A DNA stretch of 14,845 bases from Candidatus Peregrinibacteria bacterium (GCA_014728765.1 WJLA01000044.1:1-14845), one strand, 5' to 3'. Numbered from the stretch's first letter, positions 7,610 through 14,795 are shown. Notes: generated by a model not told the origin, from the letters alone. A program made the numbers and translations.

Positions 7610-8230
7610 ATATAAAATTTCAAGGCAAGGATGATTCAATAGTATTTTTGAAGGAAATTGAGCAATCGGTTTGTTTCCGCTTTTTAATTCTTCAATTACG
7701 GCAGCTTTATTTTTCAGCAAAACTATCAATCTTCTTGCAGCCATGATAGTTTTTGCACTCATCGACAATCTCTGTTTAACATCAAATCGTTCTGTTTCAG
7801 AATAAATCACAGACTGATTTGTGCTGAGATCAGTACCGGGGAAAATGGAAGCAAAATGTCCGTCTTCTCCTATTCCCAGAATAAGCAAATCAAATTGTTG
7901 AGGTAATTTTGACGCATAATCACTGAGAGACTTTTCAACGGGTAAATCGGTCTTAAAATCAGATAATTTTGAAGGACTCAAAGTGTCTTGAATCATTTTA
8001 TAATTAGAATTTTCATGATCATATGGGACTTTGCGCTCATCAACAACATAATATTCCACATTACCTTCTTCTAGCTTGGAAAGCTCTTTATAAAAGGGGA
8101 TAGGAGTACTTCCTCCACTTAAACCTACATAAGCTTTCCCTTTTTCAGCTACATCCTGCTTTATATATTCGGATATTAATCCTACGCCATCTTTAATAAA
8201 TTTTTGTTCGGAATTGTAGTTTTTAATCAT
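7601..8230 (-). CDS. pgl: 6-phosphogluconolactonase
   Basis: This is the second enzyme of the oxidative pentose phosphate branch, hydrolysing 6-phosphogluconolactone to 6-phosphogluconate. Motifs of the NagB/6PGL fold are GLSGGSTP (36-43), VDERKVPYDHENSNYKM (63-79) and LGIGEDGHFASIFPG (118-132); the GEDGH histidine is the likely catalytic residue. I chose the ATG at 8230, giving 209 aa, because it sits in an 8-nt overlap with the zwf stop (ATGATTAA) and the fold begins just after it. An upstream in-frame ATG at 8305 would add 25 residues overlapping zwf by 83 nt and is unlikely. The protein is somewhat shorter than typical DevB-type 6PGLs of about 230 aa. It is the last gene of the gnd-zwf-pgl unit, and its stop lies inside the 3' end of convergent hflX. 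Confidence 0.92.
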   Translation of the reverse strand: MIKNYNSEQKFIKDGVGLISEYIKQDVAEKGKAYVGLSGGSTPIPFYKELSKLEEGNVEYYVVDERKVPYDHENSNYKMIQDTLSPSKLSDFKTDLPVEKSLSDYASKLPQQFDLLILGIGEDGHFASIFPGTDLSTNQSVIYSETERFDVKQRLSMSAKTIMAARRLIVLLKNKAAVIEELKSGNKPIAQFPSKILLNHPCLEILYLE

Positions 8231-9602
8231 TTTTGATAAATTCTTGATAGGAATCAGGTCCCTTTTGCCCTTCGCGATATTTTGAGGGAGTATTTCTGCA
8301 TTCAAAGATTTGATCTGTCAGTCGCCAAGCTGCTTCAATTTCGGCATAGTTCAAAAAAAACACTTTTCTAGAATTAATAACATCCAGAATCAAAGAGGCA
8401 TAATCACCTAGACAGCCTTCAGATGAACAGGCAATTGATTTTTCCAAATCCAAAATTTCCAAATCCTGACAAGTATAATCCGGACATTCACTGTTTTCTT
8501 GCACCAGTCTAATTTTAGCGGTTTCTCCGGGTTTGGCTTCGAAAATCAATTTGTTAGACGGAACTGAATCAGCTTGAAAAGACATTTTTTTAAAGACAAT
8601 TTCAATTTCTGTTTTGTTTTCAGGCATTTTTTTTCCGGTTTCAACATATATTGGAACATCATACCAATCTCGCCTGTCTATATATAGTTTTACTGCACAA
8701 AAAGTATCGGTTTTTGAATTTTTCACCGGATAATTTTCGTATTGTCCGAATACGACATCATTCTTTTTACTAGTGAATTTCATTGCAGAAAGGACATTTA
8801 GTTTTTCTCTATGTATGCTTTCAATATTCGGTGTCACAGGCAAATCCATGGTAATAAAAGCCAGAATTTGCAAAAGATGCGATTGAATCATATCTTTTAA
8901 AATTCCCACATTATCAAAATATCCAACCCTATCTTCCACTCCTTGTTTTTCCAAAGCGGAAATTTTGACATTATCTATCATTCTGCCGTTTATCAAGTTA
9001 TTGATGATACTGTTTTGAATCCTTAAATCCAGAATAGTTTGAATAGGTGTTTTCCCAAGAAAATGATCAAGCAAAAATATTTGCTCTTCATCAAATTGAT
9101 CTGATAATTCATTGAAAAGCTTTCGCGCAGAATCTTCACTTACACCAAAGGGTTTTTCAATCACAATTCTCAATTCATGTTTTGAACTCCTGAAGTTTTC
9201 ACCGAGATTTTTAATTATAGGTCCGAAAACTGTTGGCGGAACTGATAAATAAGCGATTTGAATATATTTATCGTTTTGAGCTATCTCCTGACAAAATTGT
9301 TTTAATTCTCTGAAAGAATTTTGATCATCATATTGCCCCGCAAAATAAAAAACATGCTTATCAATGATTTTTTCCAATTCTTGATCATGTTTTTGATAAT
9401 CTCTCTTAATACTCTCCTTAAATTTCTTTCTAAACTCTTCATTATTTAATTTTGTTCTTCCATATCCGATTATTTGAAAATTTTCCGGAAGACGTTTCTG
9501 TATGAACAAATCAAAAATAGCCGGGAAAAGTTTCAGAGAAGCTAAATCTCCCGTAGCTCCGAATAAAATGAATTGAAAGTTATTTTTTGCTTTTATAATC
9601 AT
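8223..9602 (-). CDS. zwf: Glucose-6-phosphate 1-dehydrogenase
   Basis: This 459-aa enzyme oxidises glucose-6-phosphate to 6-phosphogluconolactone, reducing NADP+ (or NAD+). The N-terminal Rossmann motif is GATGDLA (15-21) in place of the usual GASGDLA, followed by IGYGRT (45-50), where the arginine commonly contacts the NADP phosphate. EKPFG (149-153) is present. The active-site segment is LLDHFLGK (177-184), corresponding to the classical RIDHYLGKE, with D179-H180. The second catalytic histidine is in IQSHLLQ (H242), and ETGKKMP (321-327) matches the TGKRM motif. The protein is slightly shorter than the 480-500 aa norm. Its start lies 3 nt after the gnd stop, and its stop overlaps the pgl start by 8 nt, so all three are probably co-translated. 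The assignment is secure despite moderate divergence. Confidence 0.96.
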   Translation of the reverse strand: MIIKAKNNFQFILFGATGDLASLKLFPAIFDLFIQKRLPENFQIIGYGRTKLNNEEFRKKFKESIKRDYQKHDQELEKIIDKHVFYFAGQYDDQNSFRELKQFCQEIAQNDKYIQIAYLSVPPTVFGPIIKNLGENFRSSKHELRIVIEKPFGVSEDSARKLFNELSDQFDEEQIFLLDHFLGKTPIQTILDLRIQNSIINNLINGRMIDNVKISALEKQGVEDRVGYFDNVGILKDMIQSHLLQILAFITMDLPVTPNIESIHREKLNVLSAMKFTSKKNDVVFGQYENYPVKNSKTDTFCAVKLYIDRRDWYDVPIYVETGKKMPENKTEIEIVFKKMSFQADSVPSNKLIFEAKPGETAKIRLVQENSECPDYTCQDLEILDLEKSIACSSEGCLGDYASLILDVINSRKVFFLNYAEIEAAWRLTDQIFECRNTPSKYREGQKGPDSYQEFIKND

Positions 9603-9605
9603 ATT

Positions 9606-10991
9606 TTACCAATTAGTGTGAAATATTCCTTCTTTGTCTTTTCGCCGATAAGTATGAGCCCCGAATGAATCACGTAAAGCTTGAATAAAATTTGCCGGCA
9701 ATTCTTTAGAAGTAATACTTAGAAAATAATTGTTAGAAGCTGAGAAGCAAGGAACCGGTACTCTGTTTTCAATGGTTTTTATCAAAAACTTCTCAAGATC
9801 TGCATAATATTTGTGCATGATTTCTTGAATTTCAGGAGCAAACAACAAATTGGAGATATTTCCGTTTCTTTCAAATATTTTATTTAATTCCCTCAGCATT
9901 TCAGCTCTGATTATACAGCCTCCTTGCCAAATCCTTGATACTTCCGCAAAATTTATATTCCAACCATATTCTTCCGCAGCGCTTCTGATCAATTCAAATC
10001 CTTGAATGTACGCCAGCATAATTGCCAAATATAGAGAATTTTCCATTTCAGTATCAATAAACTCACATTTTACAGGATTATTCTGATAAATTTCACTCAA
10101 TTTGCCTCTTGCCTCCCTATCTCTTGAAATATATCTCGCTAGAACCGCACTGTTGATTGTTTCTGCGGGAACTCCGAGTTCAAAAGCGCTAATCGATGTC
10201 CAGGTACCTGTTCCTTTTTGCTCTGCTGTGTCAGTTATCACATCCAGTAAAGGTTTACCTGTTTCATCATCGATTTTTCTAAGTATGGGTAAAGAAATTT
10301 CAAATAAAAATGAATTGAGTTTTCCGGTTTGAAATTTTTCGAAAATATCAGCAATTTTTTGATTGGAAGTTGCACAAACCTTCCTTAAATAATCATAGCT
10401 TTCCGACATTAACTGCATAATTGCGTATTCAATGCCATTATGCACCATTTTAACATAATGTCCCGCACCATTTTCTCCAATATGAGTGGTGCATGGTTTA
10501 CCATCAAAATCCTTTGCGGCGATCGCCTCCAAGGCCGGTTTCAGGTTTTGCCAGGAATGAATCGTTCCTCCGGGCATTAAACTGGGACCGTTTAGAGCTC
10601 CTTCTTCTCCTCCTGAAACTCCCAGACCCACAAAATGCAATCCTTCTTTTTGAAGCTCGGCGGATCTTCTCATTGTGTCTGTAAATAATGAATTACCACC
10701 GTCTATGATAATGTCATCCTTTTCCAAATATGGTTTCAAGCTTTCTATCACTGAATCAACCGCCGAACCGGCTTTTACCAACATAATGATTCTTCTTGGT
10801 CTTTCAAGGCTTGCTACAAAATCCTTCAATTTTTGATAACTCAGTAGAGTTTCAGATCCATAATCATCTATCAAGGCTTCGGTTTTGGAATAAGTTCTAT
10901 TATAAACTGCGGTTTTAAAACCTTTGCCGGCAAAATTTCTAGCAAGATTAGAACCCATTACACCCAGCCCGACTACACCAATTTTGTTCAT
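9606..10991 (-). CDS. gnd: 6-phosphogluconate dehydrogenase, decarboxylating
   Basis: This 461-aa enzyme converts 6-phosphogluconate to ribulose-5-phosphate and CO2 with reduction of NADP+. The N-terminal Rossmann motif is GLGVMG (8-13), with YNRT (30-33) at the NADP-selecting position. Substrate-site motifs are GVSGGEEGALNGPSLMPGG (124-142) and KMVHNGIEY (181-189), the latter with the catalytic lysine and adjacent His-Asn. The C-terminus reads RDSFGAHTYRR and ends FHTNW, as in full-length homodimeric 6PGDH, so this is the long form rather than the short Gnd/YqeC type. It is the first gene of the gnd-zwf-pgl operon. Upstream on the - strand is a 72-bp gap with a hairpin (11023-11052) and then an AT-rich leader with no Shine-Dalgarno. 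Confidence 0.97.
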   Translation of the reverse strand: MNKIGVVGLGVMGSNLARNFAGKGFKTAVYNRTYSKTEALIDDYGSETLLSYQKLKDFVASLERPRRIIMLVKAGSAVDSVIESLKPYLEKDDIIIDGGNSLFTDTMRRSAELQKEGLHFVGLGVSGGEEGALNGPSLMPGGTIHSWQNLKPALEAIAAKDFDGKPCTTHIGENGAGHYVKMVHNGIEYAIMQLMSESYDYLRKVCATSNQKIADIFEKFQTGKLNSFLFEISLPILRKIDDETGKPLLDVITDTAEQKGTGTWTSISAFELGVPAETINSAVLARYISRDREARGKLSEIYQNNPVKCEFIDTEMENSLYLAIMLAYIQGFELIRSAAEEYGWNINFAEVSRIWQGGCIIRAEMLRELNKIFERNGNISNLLFAPEIQEIMHKYYADLEKFLIKTIENRVPVPCFSASNNYFLSITSKELPANFIQALRDSFGAHTYRRKDKEGIFHTNW

Positions 10992-11022
10992 ATTTTTTTA
11001 TTTTCAAAGTACACTAAAAATA

Positions 11023-11052
11023 TATCACAGCTTAATTGGAATGTCTGTGATA
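11023..11052 (-). terminator. Hairpin between the glycosyltransferase gene and gnd, probable weak terminator
   Basis: An 8-bp inverted repeat (TATCACAG / CTGTGATA) with a 14-nt loop is followed on the - strand by TATTTTTAG. It lies 12 nt after the glycosyltransferase stop and about 30 nt before the gnd start. The position and T-run fit an intrinsic terminator for the upstream gene. An operator controlling the pentose phosphate operon is the alternative reading, since it also lies just upstream of gnd. Confidence 0.45.
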
Positions 11053-11063
11053 AAAATTACTTT

Positions 11064-12197
11064 TTAATAAAAGATTGTATTAAAAGTTTGTTCAGCTGAG
11101 TTTTCCCAATCAAATTTATTCAACTGTAAATCACCTGCTTCAATCAGCTTGGAAACCAACATTCCGTCAAAAGCCATTCGCTTTAATCCCACGCTAATCT
11201 CAGCAATATTTTCAGGATCAACCAAAAACGCAGCTTCTCCCGCTATTTCCGGCATTGCCGTAATCTTAGAAGTTAAAACAGGCTTTCTATAAGCGAATGC
11301 TTCCAGAATCGGCAATCCAAAACCTTCATATAAAGACGGGAAAGCGAATATTCTACATTTATCCAAAAGAAAACTTTTTTCCTTTTCAGAAATATAACCA
11401 GGCATAATCACTTCTTTTTCCAAATTGTATTTGGCAATTTTGCTAATAATATCCTCAAAACCAATTCCTTTTTTGCCCGCCAAAACCAATTTCCAGTCCG
11501 GATATTCTTGTCTGAATCTGGAAAAAGCTTCCACCAAGCTTGCCAAGTTTTTCTTTGTTTCCAATCTGCCAACATAAAGCACAAACAACTCACCATCCTT
11601 CAGACCTACTCTTTTTAAAATCTCGTTTTTTTCTTTTTTAGTCCATTTTTTCAAAACTGGATTGTTTTCTCCCTTCAATTCGGGTGCTCCATGGGGAATA
11701 ACCACAATTTTCTTTTTTTTGCAATTATAGTATTTGATCAAATCATCTTTGGTGGCTTGACTCGGGACAATAATTTTATTCGCTTTTTTTACTGCGCGTT
11801 TAGTGCTCCAATTCAACAAAAATCTTTCCTTGAAGCTGTAAATATTTTTTAATTTCGGATCTTTGAAAGCCAAATCATGGATGGTTATGATTAGTTTTTT
11901 AGGAATAATCAAAGGTTGAACATGACTTGGAACAAAAAGAACATCTTGTCTGTTGACCACCATTTCATAGGAAAGCCTTAGTTGAGTCCAGAATTTTCCG
12001 AATGGAATAACTTTTTTCTTCACATTAAAAGGAAAATCTTCTTCAAACTCAGTATCCTCCTTCAAAAAAAGTGTAATTTCACTGTTATGGTCCCTGCCGA
12101 GGCGAGGCATTAAGTGGTTGATTATATGATAAGAGTACCACTCAACTCCTGTTGCTGTAGCAAACTTATATCTTGATGCATCTATTCCTACTTTCAT
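11064..12197 (-). CDS. GT4-family glycosyltransferase (GT-B fold)
   Basis: This 377-aa protein has the two-domain layout of GT4 retaining glycosyltransferases, which move a sugar from a nucleotide-sugar to a glycan or lipid acceptor. The N-terminus MKVGIDASRY followed by TGVEWYSYHI is the acceptor-domain start typical of mannosyl/rhamnosyl-type GT4 enzymes. The middle holds VLYVGRLETKKNL, with the Arg and Lys that contact the donor phosphate. The E-x7-E signature is in LYEGFGLPILEAFA, with glutamates at 291 and 299. No membrane helix is evident, so it is cytosolic or peripheral. It starts 25 nt downstream of comFC on the same strand and probably shares its transcript. Donor and acceptor cannot be named; a role in envelope polysaccharide is inferred from the family. 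Confidence 0.93.
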   Translation of the reverse strand: MKVGIDASRYKFATATGVEWYSYHIINHLMPRLGRDHNSEITLFLKEDTEFEEDFPFNVKKKVIPFGKFWTQLRLSYEMVVNRQDVLFVPSHVQPLIIPKKLIITIHDLAFKDPKLKNIYSFKERFLLNWSTKRAVKKANKIIVPSQATKDDLIKYYNCKKKKIVVIPHGAPELKGENNPVLKKWTKKEKNEILKRVGLKDGELFVLYVGRLETKKNLASLVEAFSRFRQEYPDWKLVLAGKKGIGFEDIISKIAKYNLEKEVIMPGYISEKEKSFLLDKCRIFAFPSLYEGFGLPILEAFAYRKPVLTSKITAMPEIAGEAAFLVDPENIAEISVGLKRMAFDGMLVSKLIEAGDLQLNKFDWENSAEQTFNTIFY

Positions 12198-12222
12198 TGA
12201 GAATGATTATCGAGGGTCGATT

Positions 12223-12885
12223 CTAAGACTTTAGAGTCTGTCTGGCAAGAGCTATCGCTTTAACCTTTTTCGCCCCATTTTGCTTTAAGACTTTAGCACA
12301 TTCATTTAAAGTTGATAAGGTTGTTGCTATATCATCAAATAAAACCACTTCTCTGGGGATACTTTCTGTTGTTATTTCAAAGCAGTTTTTCACATTTTCT
12401 CGTCTTCTTAGAAAACTCAATTCTTGTTGATTGGAAATTTGCTTAGTACGCTTTAATAATGAAGCAGTTTGATAATTTTTCAGTAATATTTCAGTTTGAT
12501 TAAATCCTCTTTGCTTGAATTTTTGATTTGAAATGGGAACAGGACAAAATATCGTATCAATATCAATTTTTTGTTCAATAATTTTTGAAAGTGGATCTGC
12601 AATTTCTATGAGACCTCTGTATTTAATTAAATGAAGACCTTTTATCAATGGATTATCATGATCATAATTCACCAATGTCAAAAGTCCATCAAGATATCCT
12701 TTTTCGCAACAATTTTTTCCGTCTAAATTTTTTTTATAGCAAATCGGGCAACATTGATCTTTAACGTATTCTATTTTATAAAAACACTCACTACAAAGCC
12801 ATTTACCAATTTTTTTGCAATTGATGCAGTAGATTGGAAAAATAATATTGATAATATTGTTAAAAAAAAGTCTAGTACTAAAAAT
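12223..12885 (-). CDS. comFC: ComFC-like phosphoribosyltransferase protein; start codon anomalous
   Basis: The frame encodes a full ComF/GntX-type protein, part of the machinery for taking up and using external DNA. The N-terminal zinc finger has the pairs C-x2-C (IYCINCKK), C-x2-C (WLCSECF) and CCPIC, plus NCCEKG, and then YLDGLL. The C-terminal phosphoribosyltransferase domain has CPVPIS, KQRGFNQTE and the PRPP-loop-like VVLFDDIATTLSTL, where the usual TTG glycine is leucine. The frame is open from 12894 (stop at 12895-12897), yet has no ATG, GTG or TTG before the finger. I place the start at the ATT ending at 12885. A +1 slip or a single-base homopolymer error would instead join it to an ATG at 12904. 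A TTG at 12681 would remove the whole zinc finger. The family is sure, the 5' end is not. Confidence 0.8.
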   Translation of the reverse strand: MFSTRLFFNNIINIIFPIYCINCKKIGKWLCSECFYKIEYVKDQCCPICYKKNLDGKNCCEKGYLDGLLTLVNYDHDNPLIKGLHLIKYRGLIEIADPLSKIIEQKIDIDTIFCPVPISNQKFKQRGFNQTEILLKNYQTASLLKRTKQISNQQELSFLRRRENVKNCFEITTESIPREVVLFDDIATTLSTLNECAKVLKQNGAKKVKAIALARQTLKS

Positions 12886-12934
12886 CGCTTTTTGTTAGAA
12901 TCATCTCAGTTTAATCAAAGCAAGCTTAATTTTT

Positions 12935-12940
12935 TATAAA
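12935..12940 (+). promoter_or_regulatory. Possible -10 element giving a near-leaderless transcript
   Basis: TATAAA ends 8 nt before the ATG at 12949. With a normal distance from -10 to transcription start, the mRNA would begin within about 1-3 nt of the start codon. No good -35 is seen (TTAATC at 12911-12916, 18-bp spacing, is weak). The gap is AT-rich, so chance resemblance is possible. Confidence 0.3.
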
Positions 12941-12948
12941 AAGTACTG

Positions 12949-13605
12949 ATGGCCACCAAAAAAAACACTCCTAACAAAAGAACAACCAACAAACCAAAAA
13001 TAAAAACTTCTGTCGGACTGTCAAGAACTAAACCACTTAAAGAGAATCAAATTAAAAAATTACAGAAAAACATTTCAAAAAAAGAGGCTCAAAAAAACAA
13101 ATCTGATCAAAAAAATGACAAGAGTACCAGAAAAAAACCTGAATCCAAAATCAAAGAACAGGAAAAACTGTCTTTATGGTTTGTTCCGGCAAAAATTTCA
13201 TTCATCTTCAATGGGATTTATTATTTGATTTTTGCTGTGATTTCTTTCCTTGCAATCAGCTTCAGCCCGGATATTATCAGCAATTATTTCGTGCTGCCTT
13301 TCGATCTGAATAATTATGAATCTCTTTATTTATTAGAAGTTTCAGCAGCTTTTGCATTGCTGGGAAGTCTTCTGTTTTTCCACGCGGCAAAAGAGCCGAG
13401 AAAATATGCTTGGTTTTATTTCTTTCTGATACTTTTCTTTTTGCCGGGTGCAATCCTTGCCAATATTCAAAAAATGCAATTAAATATTACTGAAAATTTT
13501 ACTAATTTCTTATTCTTCGATACAATTTTAACTACAGTTTTCTTGGGAGTAAATCTACTTAGCATATATGCATATATAAAGACAATCAGGTCTAATAACA
13601 AATAA
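12949..13605 (+). CDS. Lysine-rich four-helix membrane protein, function unknown
   Basis: I do not recognise this 218-aa protein. Residues 1-75 are strongly basic and low in complexity (many Lys, Asn, Gln, Ser and Thr), with no hydrophobic stretch, and are likely disordered and cytoplasmic. Four hydrophobic helices follow at about 84-106, 127-146, 153-172 and 187-210, with a short basic tail (KTIRSNNK). Four helices with an even count would place both ends on the same side, probably inside by the positive-inside rule. No catalytic motif is visible. The next gene begins 9 nt after its stop, so the two are very probably co-transcribed. It diverges from comFC across a gap of about 60 bp. The basic tail could bind nucleic acid or acidic partners, but that is only inference. 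Confidence 0.75.
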   Translation: MATKKNTPNKRTTNKPKIKTSVGLSRTKPLKENQIKKLQKNISKKEAQKNKSDQKNDKSTRKKPESKIKEQEKLSLWFVPAKISFIFNGIYYLIFAVISFLAISFSPDIISNYFVLPFDLNNYESLYLLEVSAAFALLGSLLFFHAAKEPRKYAWFYFFLILFFLPGAILANIQKMQLNITENFTNFLFFDTILTTVFLGVNLLSIYAYIKTIRSNNK

Positions 13606-13614
13606 CCTACCGTC

Positions 13615-14283
13615 ATGATGGATCCACAACAACAAGGTCAACAACAGCCTAATGCTGGTCAAGCTGCAAACCCTCAACAACCGCAAAACATAAATAATCA
13701 ACCGGCAAATCCACAACCTCAGCAACAGGCTCAACAGCAAGTACCATCACAAATGGCTAAACCAACTGATCAAAACAATCATACGCAATCGATACCAACG
13801 CAGTCTCCCGCGTCAAATTCAACTAATCCGCAAGCAGGCATGCCTCCTCAAGATCCTTCAAGCTCTGCCGGACAAGCTGACTCTGTTCAAGAAGAAGACA
13901 AAACTCCTGCAAACTTTCAACTTGGAACACTGTTGCCGGCTGAATTAAAAGTACAAATTCCGGAAAACAATTTGAATTTTGATGAACAGTATTTTCTCAG
14001 ATTACTTGCCGGCTCAATCTCATTAAGCAAAGACGAAAAAAAGCGCATCATTGAATCGATTCCAAAGCTCAAACAAGAGCAAATTGACGAGTTGATCAAA
14101 ATCTTTGAAGAAGAAAAATTCAAGTTTTCTCAATTATCCAAAAAACATGTTCCACAATTGGAAAAACTGGCCAAGCAACACTATCAAGATTGGATAGATC
14201 TGGAAACAGAAGTAGTTCAAACCGAAAAGAAAAGAGAAGACGAAGACAAGGCGGATGAAATCAGAAAATCATTGGGACTCTAA
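13615..14283 (+). CDS. Q/N/P-rich protein with charged helical C-terminal domain, function unknown
   Basis: This 222-aa protein has a low-complexity first half (1-90) dominated by Gln, Asn, Pro, Ala and Ser, with runs such as QQQGQQQP and PQPQQQAQQQ; it has no signal peptide or membrane helix. Residues 120-222 are predicted helical and charged. LSKDEKKRIIESIPKL (137-152) leads into QEQIDELIKIFEEEKFKF (155-171 region), then QLEKLAKQHYQDW, ending in a Lys/Glu-rich tail. I have a sense that this C-terminal pattern recurs in CPR hypothetical proteins, but I know no function. The start may be the first or second of two adjacent ATGs (13615 or 13618). The gene follows the four-helix membrane protein by 9 nt and ends 19 nt before a strong terminator, so the two form one unit. 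Confidence 0.75.
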   Translation: MMDPQQQGQQQPNAGQAANPQQPQNINNQPANPQPQQQAQQQVPSQMAKPTDQNNHTQSIPTQSPASNSTNPQAGMPPQDPSSSAGQADSVQEEDKTPANFQLGTLLPAELKVQIPENNLNFDEQYFLRLLAGSISLSKDEKKRIIESIPKLKQEQIDELIKIFEEEKFKFSQLSKKHVPQLEKLAKQHYQDWIDLETEVVQTEKKREDEDKADEIRKSLGL

Positions 14284-14302
14284 AGAAAATGTTATTCACA
14301 TT

Positions 14303-14332
14303 AAAAAGCCAACATTCCAATGTTGGCTTTTT
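14303..14332 (+). terminator. Intrinsic terminator after the Q/N/P-rich gene
   Basis: A near-perfect inverted repeat (AAAAAGCCAACATT / AATGTTGGCTTTTT) with a CC centre forms a stem of at least 12 bp once the innermost bases open. It ends in TTTTTGTT. It lies 19 nt after the stop at 14283. The A-tract before and T-tract after make it symmetric, so it could also stop transcription from the other side. Confidence 0.88.
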
Positions 14333-14354
14333 GTTATATAGAATTAATCATAGC

Positions 14355-14381
14355 TTGTGCTTATCCAAATTGTATTATAGT
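14355..14381 (+). promoter_or_regulatory. Possible promoter for the small acidic lipoprotein
   Basis: TTGTGC (14355-14360) and TATAGT (14376-14381), spaced by 15 bp, lie just after the terminator and 28 nt before the lipoprotein ATG. The overlapping TATTAT and TAGTAT are alternative -10 elements. A promoter is expected here because the gene starts downstream of a strong terminator. The exact boxes are uncertain. Confidence 0.3.
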
Positions 14382-14408
14382 ATCAGGTTAATCCTTAAAC
14401 AAAAACAT

Positions 14409-14795
14409 ATGAAAAACACAACAACTTTTTTAGCAATTTCCATTATGGCTTTGCTGCTTTATGGATGCCAAGCACAAACACCGACTGAAACTCAAACAGA
14501 AATGACTGATGATAATGGTTCTTCTGTGCAAGGTACCGTCGAAATATCTGATGATACGGAAAATGATAGCGGCCCGGAAGTTTCTGGAACTGTAGAAATT
14601 GTTGATCCAAATGCAGAAGGGAATGAAGTTGATACCAACATTAATGTTGACGAAACTGATCAGCCTCAAGAAACCGAATCTGAGACTGAAGACTACATTG
14701 ATCCGGAATTTGTTGAACCTGAAAAAGATGAAGAAATAAATGAGTTAAAAAGAATAATTTGCGAAATAAATGCAGAATCTGAATATTGTATATAG
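14409..14795 (+). CDS. Small acidic lipoprotein, function unknown
   Basis: This 128-aa protein starts at the ATG at 14409, giving a clean signal peptide (MKNTTTFLAISIMALLLYGC) with a lipobox-like LYGC and C20 as the probable lipidated residue. A longer in-frame start at 14289 is rejected because it would run through the terminator. The mature part is strongly acidic and Thr/Glu/Asp-rich, with no hydrophobic core, so it is probably a disordered surface tether. A short motif repeats: QGTVEISDD and, about 20 residues later, SGTVEIVDP. The C-terminus becomes amphipathic (EINELKRIICEI) and ends with two cysteines (IICEINAESEYCI). No family was recognised. It stands as a single transcription unit between two terminators. 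Confidence 0.72.
   Translation: MKNTTTFLAISIMALLLYGCQAQTPTETQTEMTDDNGSSVQGTVEISDDTENDSGPEVSGTVEIVDPNAEGNEVDTNINVDETDQPQETESETEDYIDPEFVEPEKDEEINELKRIICEINAESEYCI

Noticed and set aside
8231..8305. Longer pgl beginning at an ATG at 8305
   Set aside because: It would overlap zwf by 83 nt with no family resemblance in the extra 25 residues; the ATG at 8230 overlaps the zwf stop by 8 nt and matches the fold start.
12227..12240. AGACTTTAGAGTCT hairpin at the 3' end of comFC
   Set aside because: Only a 5-bp stem, no T-run after it, and it lies within the coding end; it is not convincing as a terminator.
12223..12681. comFC starting at TTG 12681
   Set aside because: This start would remove the complete zinc finger encoded in the same open frame just upstream.
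12754..12939. Possible 61-aa + strand gene ahead of 12949
   Set aside because: It lies antisense to the ComFC zinc-finger coding region, has no recognisable motif, and its composition follows the AT-rich template.
13618..13760. CAA-rich stretch as a DNA repeat or CRISPR-like array
   Set aside because: The CAACAA pattern has no regular unit or spacers; it reflects Gln-rich codons in the Q/N/P-rich protein.
14289..14408. Longer start for the small lipoprotein at 14289
   Set aside because: The 40 extra residues are encoded by the terminator hairpin and promoter region; the start at 14409 gives a clean signal peptide and lipobox.
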